Notes: generated by a model not told the origin, from the sequence alone. 64,000 nt of DNA from Temnopleurus reevesii (GCA_036244855.1 BQKZ01000469.1:2506-66505); one strand, 5' to 3'. Shown: positions 11,640 to 25,400, counted from the stretch's first letter. Numbers and translations are program-made.

Positions 11640-12420
11640 TTGAGGAGTAAATGTAAGAAAGAGCTTTGGTGAGCAAGAAACGTTGGCGAGAGGTGGAGAA
11701 TTAAAGACAGACAAGAGAGAGAGAAAGGGGGGGGGGGGTATGAGAAAGAAGAGAGGGAATGAAAGACACATGGAGGAGCAGGTAAATGAAATAAGGTGGG
11801 AGGGAGGTGTAGAGTGGAAGAAAGACATAGCCGGGGTGATGACGTGGGGTAAAAAAGACAAGTGGGTGAGAAGTGGATAGGGAATAAAGACACAAGAGAT
11901 GGAGAGGAGATGGAAAAATATGATTCGGGATCGAGGGAAGTGGTGAAGGAAACGTATACACAAGAGAGATGGGAAAAGGGAAAATATGATTTGGAGTGAA
12001 TGCAATAAGAGAGAGAGAGGTGGAGAGGGAACGAAAGAAACTTGTGAGAGAGGGAAGGGGATCCATACGAATGAAGGAAAGGGGGGTGGGGGGTGAGCTC
12101 GTGAGCCTGAAGAATAATGGACTGGAAGTAGGTGCGAAGAGACTAGGGAAGGGGATAAGAAAACAAATGAGATGGGATGAGAAGTAGGCCTATTAAAGGA
12201 GATTCAGAGAGAGGACGAAAGACGGGAGATTGGGAAAGAAAAGGAGGTTGGATTTGAAAGATGAGTTGGAAGGAATGGATAGGGAAAGAAAAAAAGAGAT
12301 GGAGGGGAGAAGAATGGGGTGGATGAGGAAGAAGGGTGGTGGAACGATGAATAAGGGCAAGAGCGGGAGGGAAAGGAGAAGAGAAAATGAGGAGGGGTAA
12401 GAAAGAAAGACTTTGTAACA
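11640..12420. repeat. ~780-bp polypurine (A/G) tract
   Basis: The plus strand is overwhelmingly purine (AGAGAGAGAAAGGGGG, GGGAGGAAAG motifs) with few interruptions. Open frames on the complementary strand (for example 11607-12005) are by-products of this composition and encode only Ser/Pro/Leu/Phe-rich low-complexity peptide. Long polypurine tracts can form triplex DNA; that is inference. Confidence 0.8.
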
Positions 12421-12893
12421 GCTTCATTGCACCGTAATTGGTTAACATTGTTATGTTTGTTCAAATGAAACCTGTGAAATTGCACTGACTAGTACATGCC
12501 GATTTCTCTCCACGCGAGCTGAATGGTGAGTATTTCCCGTTCCCAAATATTGACTTTTGTTTTTGACAAGTGTCATATCTTAATTTTACGTTTAGCTATA
12601 GTTGATCATGCTTGACGCAAAATATGATAACATATTCCATCATGCATATAAACAGTAATTTTGATGGTGGGATTGAGGATAGATTGACGAGAGCAGAATG
12701 TGTGTGTATTGTGAATGGCCATGGGATGCTGCATGCATCTTGGCCTGGGTGGAGTTTGGTGCACAGTTGAGATTGAGCAGGGTGAGGTTGATGGAGATGG
12801 AGAATGGGCGTGGGCTTTTGTCCAGTCTGTAGACTCAACTATAGTATAGGCCCAACTTAACTTGTCAGTTTTGGTTGTCGGGATGAGTGTGAT

Positions 12894-13590
12894 GCAGCTG
12901 GCGGCAAACCCGGACTGGCCGGAGAATAGCGACCAGATGTGCGCGATGTAGGGGGCCTATTCAATTTGTGTACAATGTAACAATCCGGTTGGAAGCGTGC
13001 GGTAGTGAGTCTGCGATGATTTTAGCACCAGATTCGACCAACAAACATTTGGTAAAGTTGGCTAAAGTTTACACTTTTTAACACCAAAATCGATTAAATG
13101 TCAAAAGATTTCTTAAAATATTGAAGGAGGGGAAAGAAAACAATATTTTGTACCTTTATTTTAACCCTTTGAACCCTAATGGTCGGTTTTCAGGCCATGC
13201 TGAGAAAGTAAAATTCAATATTCATTTTATTTGTCAGCACATTCCCTTTTAATCATTATTTTATTCTGTGCTGAATACACTTTTATAGTAGACAAATACA
13301 GAATTTATGTGATTATAGATAAAAAAACATTAACAACGAATTGAATTGTTCAATTTTTGACATAAGTCAAGAATGCACAAAACGTAAAATAACTCGGGGT
13401 ATAGCTCACGAAATATGAAAATAAGTCAGGGTTCAAAGGGTTAAGACTTTATTACTGTATGATGGGGCCACACTAATTCGTATAGTTTTTCTAGAGCATT
13501 TTTAGATCGTTGTTTTGTGGATGGTTACCTGTGTGTATTTTGGACTTCTGCCGCAATCTGGTCGCTATTCTCCGTGTTTGCCCAGCTGCC
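12894..13590. mobile_element. ~0.7-kb TIR transposon (non-autonomous), copy 1
   Basis: The ends carry GGAGAATAGCGACCAG on the left and CTGGTCGCTATTCTCC on the right, extended outward by GGCAAAC-type sequence. The interior (for example CACCAAAATCGATTAAAT, ACTTCTGCCG) matches the element at 54835-55362 in inverted orientation. A separate TTAA-flanked MITE is nested inside at 13165-13440. No transposase frame is seen. Confidence 0.75.
13165..13440. mobile_element. piggyBac-type MITE, 276 bp, TTAA target-site duplication
   Basis: The element begins CCCTTTGAACCCT and ends AGGGTTCAAAGGG and is flanked by TTAA at 13161-13164 and 13441-13444, as expected for piggyBac-superfamily insertions. A second copy in opposite orientation lies at 41371-41643. 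It is nested in a larger TIR element. Confidence 0.85.
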
Positions 13591-14025
13591 GTTGTGGGAC
13601 ACTGTAGTTAAAGATCAGAGATGGTGTGTTGCTATCAAAACGAGAATTCAATGTCCATGGCCATGGTGTATTCATATTCATAAACGTCATATTTATTTAA
13701 TTGAAGCTGAAAATGACATTTTAAAGACACAGTCACAGACCGTAACGTTAGACCTCCCATTATATAATTATAAACCAATGGAAATGAGCAGTAGCACAAT
13801 GATAACGATTTTGCAACACATTCGGCAAAGAGCATGTACCTCACAAATTGGGGGCTGGAGAAGTTTAACTGTTGAACTTGTGGTGCTAATGCAGTTTACT
13901 TTACTTTACTCCAACGATGCTTGTAGGATAAACGCCTATATTCATCGATCAGTGGAGATTATGTAGATATGTGCGTTCCATCAGTTTCCTTCGGGATGAT
14001 GCAATGGTGTGCATATAGGCTTCTA

Positions 14026-14290
14026 TAACAATTAAACTTGATCATAGCAGAAGACACCATCCTCCCAAAATTTATCTAGCCTCATTTTGAAGGAATTTAC
14101 TGAAGGTGCTGTTACAAATTCTTCTGAAAGGCTGTTCCATTAATCTATGAATTGATGATTCGATTTGAGAAAAAGTATTTTCTGATATTAAGTCGTGCTC
14201 TATGTTTCTGTACTGTTTGAGAGTTCCCTCTTGTCCTTTCTGCCATGGACAGACTGAAAAGTTGGACTTCAGTTTGGTAGCCAGCTACTT
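14026..14290 (-). pseudogene. Degenerate 3' end of a LINE reverse-transcriptase ORF
   Basis: On the minus strand, reading from about 14255 down to 14035, frames encode LFSLSMAERTRGNS, then RARLNIRKYFFSNRIINS, then WNSLSEEFVTAPSVNSFK and RLDKFW. This is the C-terminal signature of CR1/L2-like LINE ORF2 proteins (RRxRG ... FFSNR ... WNSLP ... SVNxFKxRLDxxW). An in-frame stop before WNSL and a frame change show it is dead. The 5' part is missing. Confidence 0.7.
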
Positions 14291-16197
14291 GATTGTTACC
14301 ATTGATAACTTTTATTTCAAAATCAATAACTTTGTCAATTCAAGTACTCAACATATTTCAGATATTTACAATCATGAAAACAAACTGGAAAAAAGTTTTT
14401 GGACCTCATTATCATTCTAAACACTACCGTAATTGCTGCGCTTCAACATATTTTCTGTAGGTGCGCGATTTCAATCCGGTATTACCATGCAGCCAGATCC
14501 TGGATTTTCACTGTATTAAAAAATGTGTGGATTTTTGCCTTCTGCTGCTAATGTCAGTGCAGTGGCACATACTCGCTGAATGACCCATTAATTTGATAAA
14601 CTTCTTGTCCTCCCTGTGACTTTCAATCGGGCCTGAAATTTAGATTTTCTTACTGATATGCCACTTTTCTACAGGGCATATTTTTACAATAAGTGCATTT
14701 GAATATGAAAAAAAATAACACAATATCAAAGCTCGGCCAATTACTTGGAATGGGCATTCCGGCCAATCAATTTGGCATCCACAGCCTAGCTTTTGATAAC
14801 CTTGATAAATTGTTTGCCCTACATTGTCTTATATTCGTTACTGAGGCAGTTTGCTCTGTTGGTACCCTAGATATTTTAATTTTCTTTATTGAATTTTTAT
14901 TTTTAGTTTTAGATCTACATGAGATTTGTTTAAGAAAGTATTGAAATTTGTTGTTTTCAAGGTTAGAATATTATTTCAAAATTAACCAAGTCAATATTAA
15001 GCTTCATGATTTCATGAAATTTGTAGAGGTCATCATAACATGATCATGAAGCTATTTTGTAACTTTCAATACCAATCACCCCAAATTAAGGATTTCTTTA
15101 TAAAGAAACCAAACCACACATTTCACATATTTTGTCAAAACTGCCTTCCACAAATTTTAAAAAGTATACAATTTTGGACCCCAGGGAAATGGATTGAAAA
15201 TTGTTGTCAGACACCCCTGTCCTTCTCATAGGAACTTTGAGTGAAATGAATTTAAACAAACAAGTTCGCTCATTCATAAATGAGTTAAAGTTGAGTGAAA
15301 TCGCAAATATATAGAAAACTGTAACACCCTATGAATTTACTCTTTTCTGTATACTTTAGTTTATTATTATTCTTTATTCATTATTCATTATTTTTCTTTA
15401 TTCTGCTATTATTTTATTACAGATATTTTTTTCAAGAGCACTTATAGTTGCCAATTTTTTTATTTTGGTAAGTATGTTTCAACAGTTTTTATATTTATTT
15501 GTTATTTTATTTGTCTGTGAGAATCAAATGGTTTGAGCTAAAAACACAAAATAAAAACATAATCTTGGGGGGGGGGGGGGTACATGATTTTCAGTGACCC
15601 CACTCCTTACAAAATTCTGGTATAGATTTTTAAGGGAAGTGACTGCATTTTTCTATTTCCTTCCCTTTAAAAAAAAAATGCTAGGGGAGAGGAGCTTATA
15701 ATTTGTTCCATTAGGGGGCTCAGAAAATGTTAAAGTAGAAGAATTTTTCAAGTACAGATCAACCATTTCCCCAGGGGGGGGGGGGGTACAGGTGTGTTTA
15801 TTTATAGGTTTGTTCAATTTTTAGCCCTCCCTATTGTACTGGTTTATGTACTTAATGATTTACACCATGCTTTGTTTGCCTTTTCATGTGTCAATTAAAA
15901 TATTGGTCTGGGAAATCTCCTTGTAATGCCATTTTGTTGGAAATGAAAATATAAAGGATATGTTAGCGCCTAACATTGATGTACTTTACTTACCCATAGG
16001 CCCACTTTTTATATTGTAGCTGGTAGTTTTTTTCTAGTGAGGAAAAGAGGGTTGGTCCAGTGTTATTAACTCTAAAAGTTGATTAAGCTTTAATCAGTGA
16101 CTGATACGCATCCTTTATGAAAGAATTTTTTTTTTAAAAGTGTAACTTTTGGCCTTCCATCAATGACCTTGCTAATTTAATTCTTTTATAAAAACAG
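14291..16197. other. Spacer before RRM gene 2, low complexity only
   Basis: AT-rich DNA with poly-G runs near 15567-15580 and 15775-15788, and T-rich/TTATT repeats around 15360-15480. No coding region is supported. It probably forms part of a long 5' UTR intron of the next gene. Confidence 0.4.
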
Positions 16198-18486
16198 CTC
16201 CTTGGTTACTCCCGACAACGCAGGGACCATGAACAGAGCACCCTACGGTGGGCAGCAGCGTCAAGCTAACAACTTCATCGGCTCAGTTGGCGGCGGCGTG
16301 GTCCCTCACAGCAACCCACCAAGCCACCTCTCCATCGGCACCAACACCAACGACCAGTCCCCTGCCGCCAAGGCATCCCGCATCTTCATCGGCAACCTCA
16401 ACCCCCTGCATGCTGACAGACAGAAGATCTACGAGATCTTCAGGGAGTATGGTCACATTACAGGCCTGTCCCTCCAGAGGGGGTATGGATTCATTCAGTA
16501 TACGTCCGAGTTAGAGGCCAGAGCCGCGGTGGAGTCGGAGCATGGGAGGAGGCTGGGGACGCTCAATCCTCAGCATCTAGGTCAGTGAGCAATGCTCTGT
16601 TTCGTGTCGTATGCAGAAATGCCATCCTTTAAGAAAATGCGTGGCAATTGATATTGAAATTTTAATAATGGAATAGCTGAACCAAATATTTTCTTGTCAG
16701 AGAAACCTTTAGAACTAGAACCGTAAAATACACATTCTCGCATTTCTCTTAGAAAATATTGGTTCAGCTCTTTAGTGATTCACATTAATCTATATATTCT
16801 GGATGATTGTACCTTTGAATGTTATCATTGTCACAATGCAATAGCAACATGAATGATAGATAAATTGGTTAAAGCTTAGCATCTCTCCTTAGAAGCCTTT
16901 ACAATGACTTTATCAAACAAAAATGGTTCGTTCCATGCATAAAGCTATTGGAGTGGCACATCTCACTTTGGTTTGCTGGCCTTGTAAACTAAGCTATTTA
17001 TATATTATTTTTATACCAAGCATGATAATAGAACAGAGGAAAATAAATTCCTTTTACAAGTTTTATAAGCAGCTTTATGTCAAGGGTTTTACAGATGACA
17101 GATTATCCTTAAGTAAATTTGACATTTGAACAAAAACCTTTGGTGTTCAACCAAGCATGAATGAAAATTAATTTTGCCCCTCATGAATGACAGTATTTGC
17201 CATCTATAAATGTGGAAATGTGTAATACATTTGAAATTCATTTCATTGTTCAATTCATTTCATGAAAGTTAAAAGTCATGGTTTTACATACACCCTGGAG
17301 CAATTAAATTACTTTCTAACTTTAATAAGAGCTGTCCAATCTAAGACCTTTGGCATATTTCCAATTGATTGTAAGTATGCTGAATTTAATAGATTTTATT
17401 ATGTTTTTTTTTATCCAGATATACGTGTTGCGAGTGAACCTGATGAAAACAGACCTGTTGGATTTAAGAGAGCCTGTGGAGAGTTTGCTAATTTGTAAGT
17501 ATTGTATCATCATGCAAGAAAACCCTTTGAAACTGTAATCGAATGCAGATACTGTTTTGGAGAAAGGGTTTTTAATTCAAGAGATAATTAATGTTTTACC
17601 CGAAAATGCCTTATTTGCAACTTAAATAGATAGGCATGTATTTTATTGTAAAGAAACACTGTTTTTTTTTTTTTTGTCATCAATATCTTTTTCCCCTTTG
17701 AAATGTTTGAGACATCTTAAATCTCTATGTCAAGAGATCGGTCTGGTTGACTGAATTGTTCTTTTAAGAATTCCATTTTTTAAAAAATTTATCTTTACAG
17801 TGAGTTCTATGACCCTGGGCTGTTACCTGCCCAGCCATCGGCAGCCAAGAGACGACGTTTCCAAGAATCGGCTCTTGATGATGAGAGAAGTGGGGATGGT
17901 AAGTTTTTAAATGAAAAGTAGAACTATCAATTAATAGAATTTTATCCTATTCAGTAGATTTTTTTTCAGTGACATGGGAACATATGAAGCATAAAATAGT
18001 GCGCTCCTTAGATACAATGTTGGAAAGGTCATGGAAATACATGCCAAAAGAAAAGGCTGTCAGCTCTAATTTGGCGCCCCTTATCAGCAAATTTCGCACG
18101 CCTGTGGGCCTGCGGGATCTGTGCTCATATTAGGAATTGGTTACCAAGTTTGTTTCATTTGTCAAAATGTGCATATTAAAATGCTACATCAGAATGTGCA
18201 GATTATATGAAAGTCATAGGACAGTTCACTCGACTATACGCTATATAAATGCCGGTTTATTATTATCATCATTAGTATTATAATTGCAATGATTTATTGC
18301 GAATTATTCAGATATTCTCTGTTTGATTACTCCTCTTTAGAACCACCTGCATGGGTGTGCGCTGTTTGCAAGCATGTGGAAGTGTCGCCATGGGAACTGA
18401 TGAAGCATGCCGCTGCCATCCATCAGCTCCTCATCTATGATATGAAATCTGGAAACAAAGGCAAGACAGGCAATGGAACCATATAG
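16198..18486 (+). CDS. RRM + C2H2 zinc-finger protein, hnRNP C/RALY-like, paralog 2 (4 coding exons)
   Basis: Predicted 223-aa RNA-binding protein. Coding exons are 16229-16580, 17419-17494, 17801-17898 and 18341-18486 (TAG), phases 1, 2, 1. The first ATG is at 16229, 31 nt after an acceptor at 16197; an upstream TTG in frame is not a credible start. The N-terminal ~45 residues are Gly/Asn/Pro-rich. SPAAKASR (44-51) leads into the RRM with RNP2 IFIGNL (52-57) and RNP1 RGYGFIQY (84-91). The RRM end, DIRVASEPDENR (118-129), resembles the end of the hnRNP C RRM. A basic KRRRF (159-163) is a likely nuclear signal. The finger uses C182, C185, H198 and H203. It is the middle gene of three tandem paralogs. 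Role in RNA metabolism is inferred from domains. Confidence 0.88.
16610..16800. mobile_element. Foldback MITE-like sequence in intron 1 of RRM gene 2
   Basis: Inverted segments centred near 16710 share AACCAAATATTTTCT / AGAAAATATTGGTT. Similar sequence (GAGAAAATATTTGGTT) is found at 61714-61899 and a weaker relative near 49617-49915. Confidence 0.5.
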
Positions 18487-18580
18487 AGAGATGATTCAAC
18501 ATCACTATGAACATATAGCAAAGACAGTGGACAAAGTAAACAACACTCATTTTATCCTTCATAATTGCTTTTTAAAGAGG

Positions 18581-18586
18581 AATAAA
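18581..18586 (+). terminator. Poly(A) signal AATAAA of RRM gene 2
   Basis: A canonical AATAAA lies 95 nt after the stop codon, predicting a very short 3' UTR. A further element-like region with GTCAAACTTGCCAAAGTCAA follows at about 18640. Confidence 0.55.
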
Positions 18587-19392
18587 CTTCTTGTTATCAA
18601 TAATGGATAATGATGATGTTGGGCCAATAATTGAATACAGTCAAACTTGCCAAAGTCAAATCTGTTGGAACTGAAGAAATAGCTTTGACCAAGAGAAGAT
18701 TAACTTATGTGGGGTTGAAACAATATGACATGTAGTAGAGGGCTTGAAAAGAACTTCGACTGAAGCAACAGGCCGGTTTAGTAAAAGATGCAAATTTATG
18801 GACGTTTCTAGTCAAAGAATATACAGTAGTAACATTTTATTCCTTTAACCTGCTTGCAACAATTGGATTACAGTACTTCGAATCCAGTTTGCATACATTA
18901 CTTGTTGCTATGTCGGGTAAGCCTCGGGCTAGCTTTCGGGTTGTCAAGAACAACCTTTGTGTTTGAGGCATGCATGAAATTTGCATCTTATAGTAAACCA
19001 GCCTATTATTTTAATTTATGTGATGAAGACTTAGACAAGGTTGACTGTATGTATGCAACTCATAAATGTATTGCCAAATAGCAGGGAATGTAATTTTATA
19101 TATCTCATAAACCAAGGGGGTGTTGTTCAAAAGTGACAATCTCTATTTATCGCAAGTTGCAGTTGATCGGAAAGTGCCAATCAAAGTCATTGTTTCATGC
19201 ACGTCTTGTTAAATGCGCAAACCATGCAAAAATTTGCAAAGTTGCAGTTGATTTGCAGTTGATTTTGAACAAGACTCCCTAAGTGTGAATGGCAGAATGG
19301 TAGTGGTTTATTTTGTCCACTGACTTTCTTATGTTTATAGTACATCTTGCCAAGATGGAGCCCACAAATGGATGATGTAATTGTAAAGAGGT

Positions 19393-19490
19393 TAGATTCT
19401 GGGAGGGGGAGGGGGGAGGGGGGTAATGGGAAAAGGGAGGGGAAAGGGGGAGGAGGGATCGGAAAGGGGGTAGGGTTGGTAGGGGATTTT
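19393..19490 (+). repeat. G-rich tract with quadruplex potential
   Basis: The plus strand has many runs of 3-7 G separated by 1-5 bases over about 90 bp. The pattern meets the usual four-G-run rule for G-quadruplexes several times over. Functional meaning is unknown. Confidence 0.7.
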
Positions 19491-22400
19491 GATTCAATGG
19501 GGTAGGTCATTTATAATTATGGGTAAATAATAGTTTTGGATAGAGATTTTCTGATGATGGAAAGCACAAATTTTAAATTCAAATATAATCATATTTTCTG
19601 TCAAGATAATTATTTAAAAAGTTTAAAATGCTATATATTTATGGTGCTTCAAATAGTATCCGATCACCATTAGATTTACTAAGTAGAGATGTAGGTTTAT
19701 TCTAGCACCATAACATATTTCCATTCATGATTACTGTACTTGGCATGTGAGAAAGTGCATTCTTTTATCACTGACAGACATATTTGGATATTGATGGTGT
19801 GGTAGCAGTATGAATATTCATGAACGTGTACCCTTGTATATCAACAATAAGAGTCTTTATAGTTGATAAGTAATTATCCTACATATTAATTGTAAAAGCT
19901 TCTGTACTACAATCAAAAGCTTTGTATTTATGAATATCTATAAGTATTTTTAATGACTTAGAATGGGCCGGTATACTGATAGCTTTAGAGTTGTCACAAC
20001 AACGGTGAACCTTTTTGCATAGAGAATGGATAAAATTTGCAACTATTAGTAAACCTGCCTAAGATTTACACATTAGAGCACTGTTGAAATAAGTGTAAGA
20101 TCAATGACATTGTTGAAATTATCACTGGCCTTTGATACATATACATGTGTAATTATAAGGTACCGGTAGTATATCTTTGTGTATTGAATTAAAGATGTAC
20201 ATTTTATGAATGCCTCATAAATATGGCCTTCAATGAAATTCACTCTGAATTTTTATATAGATAACTTTCTTTGCAATACTAGATAGTGGATACAACACAT
20301 GCAGAAGTGTGAGTTAAACATTTAAAAGCTGATTTATAAGAATGTTATCTTTTAAAGTGTTGGAGAAAATAACATTTGAAGTGTCTTCATATGATATTCT
20401 TGTACGCATAAATTAGGTAGAAATAGCAAATTGTATATTGTATGTATATAAATGTCTGGGTGTTAACACCCCTGTATACCTTGGTTAAACCAGGCAAACT
20501 TTTTATTCAATGTTTTTTTTCTTCTCTTTATTCATCCTTTTTTTCCCCATTTTCGCGTGTGTGCACCTTATATGCTGTATGAAGAATATATCTTTCCACT
20601 AGCAGTTGCATAGCAGATTGATCATATTTGAAGACTATGTTTTGTATCGTGTTATATTTTGACCATAAAATGGTGTATGTTCTTAACCGTTCTGTGTCCT
20701 TATGGAGCTATAAGAATAAGCAAATAGAATGTATTGTTGTGTATAGTATCATTATAATGAATATTTCTAAGATTGCATTAGTTAATTGTATATGATGATG
20801 AGGGACGTGACTTGTGAGAATGAGAAAAGAAATAACTGTTTTGCCTGATGATTGTGAAGATCTTGGGTTGCCATTATCTAGGTGTGTAAACATCATTTAG
20901 AAAACAATAACAATTTGTGCTGGATGCATTCAGCAAGTATATGGTTTATCTGTTTTGCCCAAGAATTACGCAATGATAGATTTATGGTTTGCTATGATGT
21001 GTTTGATAGAAGTGCATCCATCAGTGTTATTGCTCACTTAGTGTGCCTATTTGTCATCAAGAATTGGAATATTTGAGGTAGATAAGAGTCCTGTGATCAA
21101 ATTGGAGCACAGTTTGAATAATCCTGAATGATTGTAATCTACAATTACTACTTGGGAAAAGTCAGGGATCACTTTCTAATTGTACCACTTGAGAATGGTA
21201 GCACTTTTAAGGATGTGTACTTGAGTGATAGACAACAATATTCAATAACTGAAATCAATCATCTGTGAAATTGAATACAGTGTATTTGATGACATTCAAA
21301 ACAGTTGTATTTGGTTTCCAGATATATAGAACCTTGATTTGACATTTATATACACATTTGAAAGTGATCCTTAAACTTTGTTAGTAGTGTTGTTCAGCAT
21401 CACTTGGAGAAAGACAATTGTAATAATACCAGCAAATATGAGTAAAATTCAATATTTTATGCAGATAAATTATTGAAAGCAGTTGATAAGTGTGACACAG
21501 ATGATCTGTAGACTTGCTTTGTTTGTTCTCTCTATTTCTTGCATATGTTTTGGAAGTGGGAACATTTTGTTATCCATCTTAATCTCATTCATTTAATGAC
21601 TAGATCATAATCTAGATTATCATGCCGGAAATACATGTTCGGTTCCTTCTCTTAACCTTATATGTAGGGTTTTGGATCAAGAATATGTTTAAATAATCTT
21701 CAATCCCACTTTGGTTCTGTTATATTGTGAAAGTGTGCTCTTTATGTCCAGTTTAGGTTTGACCATTTGTCGTTGAATTGACACTAATGATGATTGGTTT
21801 GAAATTGTAGAATTTATACTTAACAGATGTGTTTTTATTAATGTATATCAGATTGAAATTATCGATCCAAGAATTTGCAAGAAACCCTTAAGTTCGTAGG
21901 TAAATGTATTCAAAGCATACTGCAATACAGATGGCCTTGGTTAAGTTTTACTACTGTAGAAGCTGAAATTTTCGCTAATTGTTTGGTCTTTACCTCAAGA
22001 AAATTTCGATCCTGTATGATGCACATTCATATGTGTACAAATACTGGCAAAATAACTGAAAACAGCCACATGCCAATGTATCTTTCTAAAAGTGTAAAAC
22101 ATTAGCGAATCAGAATCTGCCTTTCATGTTTGCAATTTGTTTTGTGATTAATAGCATATTTCTTGCAACACCCTTAAGAGCCTGCAAGATTGAATGATGA
22201 TGATGGCGATGATGGTAATGATATTGCATTGAATTTTTGTAATGCTTTCCAGAAGTCAGATGATTTAAGCCAGGCAATAGTAAGAGAAGGTAATCTGATA
22301 AGATTTTTGTGTCATGTGACTTGATTTATTTTGCCATGCTCAGAAAGCTTAGGAATAATGACTGTAATGTAAATATGAAATGTGGAAATTGATGTCTATT

Positions 22401-25400
22401 GAAGAGTCCAGTTGGTGAATGGAATGAGCGACCAAACTAAAGATATATATTGAAAAAAAATACTAATAATCGTAAGGTGATAATAGTTTAAAAAAATGTG
22501 TTTGTAGATGTGCACCATTTGATGTATTCTGAGGGAAAATGTAAAGCAGAAGAAATGCGGAGAAACGCAGAGAATTGGTTAACATGAATTAGATATAAGA
22601 AAAAAGAATGATTATTGAAAATGGGCTGGTCCCTCACAATTCAAATTTGATAATTAAGCTGTGATAAACCATAGACCTACCACCCGCGTAGATCTATCGA
22701 TAAAACAAATGTCTTTAGAAAAAAAAAAACCATGTTTTGAATAATCATCTGTTTGCTTTATCTGATCATTTTGAAAAAATAGTTCCTTTTCTTTTTCTGA
22801 TTCAATTGAAAAGTAATTTGATTTAATGGAAGTAATGTGTTAAATATGTGTTGCTACATTTATTTATTTATTTNAACGTTGTAAGTTGTTGTTTGACTTA
22901 ATATTTAGCCTGCTTTGACAGCTTATTTATCCCAATTCTAATTCTATATTATTGTGTTACTGTTTTTATAAAGATGTTGGCTTGTCACAAAGGTCAACAA
23001 AACGTTTTTTTTTTTGTTTTTAGTTTTAGCAAGGTTATTTTCTGTTTGCAAAGCTCTGTTTAGAAGGATGTTGACAATGCTGCTTTTCACTTTTTATTGT
23101 GTTTTTCTCGCAGAGTATTTTACATAAAGAAAATGGCATTTGTGGTCATGCCCATGACGGTAGTTAGATGATTGATTTGCATTTTAGATGCAGAGAAAAA
23201 GTTGTTTTACCATATTGGCACTCAAAGTGTATCGTTTCAACTCGTAATATATATTGTATCAATGAATAATCCTGTTGAGCCATATTAATAAAAAAATGTC
23301 TCTTGTAAGAAAAGTACATAGCATGCTTTATTTTCTTTTATTTTCTTGTATTCATTTCAACTATAGAAACCTTTAGCCCCAGTCATAAAGAGCCTTGATT
23401 TGATACGAATCAACAAAACTCTTTGTCCAGGACTCAACTTGTATACAATGACAAAGATTTGTGTTCAGTCCTGTTGAATCAGGGCTCTATGTGACTTGGG
23501 CTTTACCCCCTTTACCCCAATTGCTTAAGGATCAGTTTCCTAAAAATGTTGTGATTTTACAACCATTAGTTTTGTAATTGTTATAGAAATTATTATTTTC
23601 TCTGGTATGTTAAACAGAACATTAATATACAAATGGCCGCTCAAGTTGTGGTCAAAACAATATGAAAATAGAAGTACAATGGCTAATAGCATTTTGTTTA
23701 CAACAAAACATAACAGTGATGAATTACTGGGGAATGGGAAATAAAAATTCATTTACAAATGTTAGGCCAAATAAACACTAAAAGAAAGGCTTGTTTAGAG
23801 AAGAGTAAGTGAGGGATAAAGAGGAAGAGAATAATTGAAGTATAAGAAGAGAAATGAAGGCAAAAAGCTAGAGAAGGATATAAGAAGAGGTAGTGGAAAA
23901 AAGATGAAGAGGTATATAACGAGGAAGAATGAATAGAAGAACAAGAAAATAACTTGAAGAATTGGAAGAAATAAGACACTAGGATTCAAACGATGAAGCA
24001 GACATAAAAAATTACATTTCGATTATATAACTGAACAATGACATGCACATAAATTGGCAAAATACGTCATATGACGTATGACATGCAGTTATCTGCAGTT
24101 GTTTATCGATCATCATAGTTTGAAAGCCCCCCCCCCCCCCATCAACCCTCTAAAACGCAAATAATGTTCTTTTTCGTCTTGAGATTCATGGGTCCGGATA
24201 CATTTATTAATTAAAACTTTTGAATAAGTTTAAGAAAATTGGGTTAAAATGGTTCTTTAAAAAACTGAGTCAAGAAGTGATATTCCATGTTGAAAATTGA
24301 TCTTCTGTTTATTTCATTCAATAGTTACTATTTTGACCGGCCCAATTGTTGCAAAGGCCCATGGACATATGAAAGATTTTAAATCAGATTAACATAATGG
24401 AAATGATGTATATTTTTATGTCGTACAGGACAATTTCAATATGGAACAGCCCCCCCCCCCCCCCCCCTGGCCCCTCCAAAATATGTTTAGTGCCAAAGGA
24501 TGCTCAGGGAGGCCCACCACCATCAGGATTGGAAGATGCGTAAATCAAATACAATTAAATTGTAAGTGTTCACATTAATTAATCTGAGTAATATAGTTTG
24601 TTTATAATAGTGGACCTTTCCATACATAGATGAAAGAGCATCGCAAAAAGAGAGAGAAAATAAAAACATCCTTTTCGTCTATGCCAAAGGGCAGTCTGTG
24701 GTGCAGCGTGTTGCCCCTACATGGCCCCACCCCAAATCGTAATTTATTGAATTGAGGAAGTGTATAGTGACCCCACGTGCGCGCAGCGAGCAGTCGGCTT
24801 TCGTTTTGCACGCCGCACAGGCCCCGCGCATGATTTCTGTGAATAACAATAATTTACGTTGCAGTCAAGTGAAACTGGGGAAAATCTACGACTACGTTCT
24901 TGTTTCACATCTGGAATGCCACACGTGGGTATTTGCATTAGATACATTGTTTTACAAGTAGGGCAACATATTAGGGGAAAGTTTTCATTGTGATCGGTAT
25001 GTGGTTAAAGAGAAATGGGGAAGAAGGAACGTTAGCAAAGGAAGGGAAACGACGTGCAATTTCAAGCAATCTGACACTTGACAGTAATGACGTTTATGAG
25101 AGTGAGCCGACGTGTTTGTTTTGGTGTGTTGTGTTGTGTATACATGTTAGAGAAAATGGTAAAATGTGAAATAGATATAAATATATTCATAATATTAATG
25201 GTAATTTAAAAATAATAATTCTTGTCAAATAGTCAACCCTTCCGTAGACTTTTGTTCATTTTGTGGAGTTCACGGAAGAGACGTGTGTGATGTGGTGGGA
25301 GAGAGGTTGCATATTAATTATTATAATATTATCACGAGATGGCCATGTTAATTGGATTGTTTGCTTCATAGTACAGAAAAATATAATGTATATTGAAGCT

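Noticed and set aside
11603..12485. Long antisense frames rich in Ser, Pro, Leu, Phe
   Set aside because: Produced by the polypyrimidine complement of the polypurine tract; several frames are open at once.
24752..24961. Small frames in a CpG-richer patch on both strands
   Set aside because: No family resemblance. The patch may be a regulatory or first-exon area, but I cannot support a gene.
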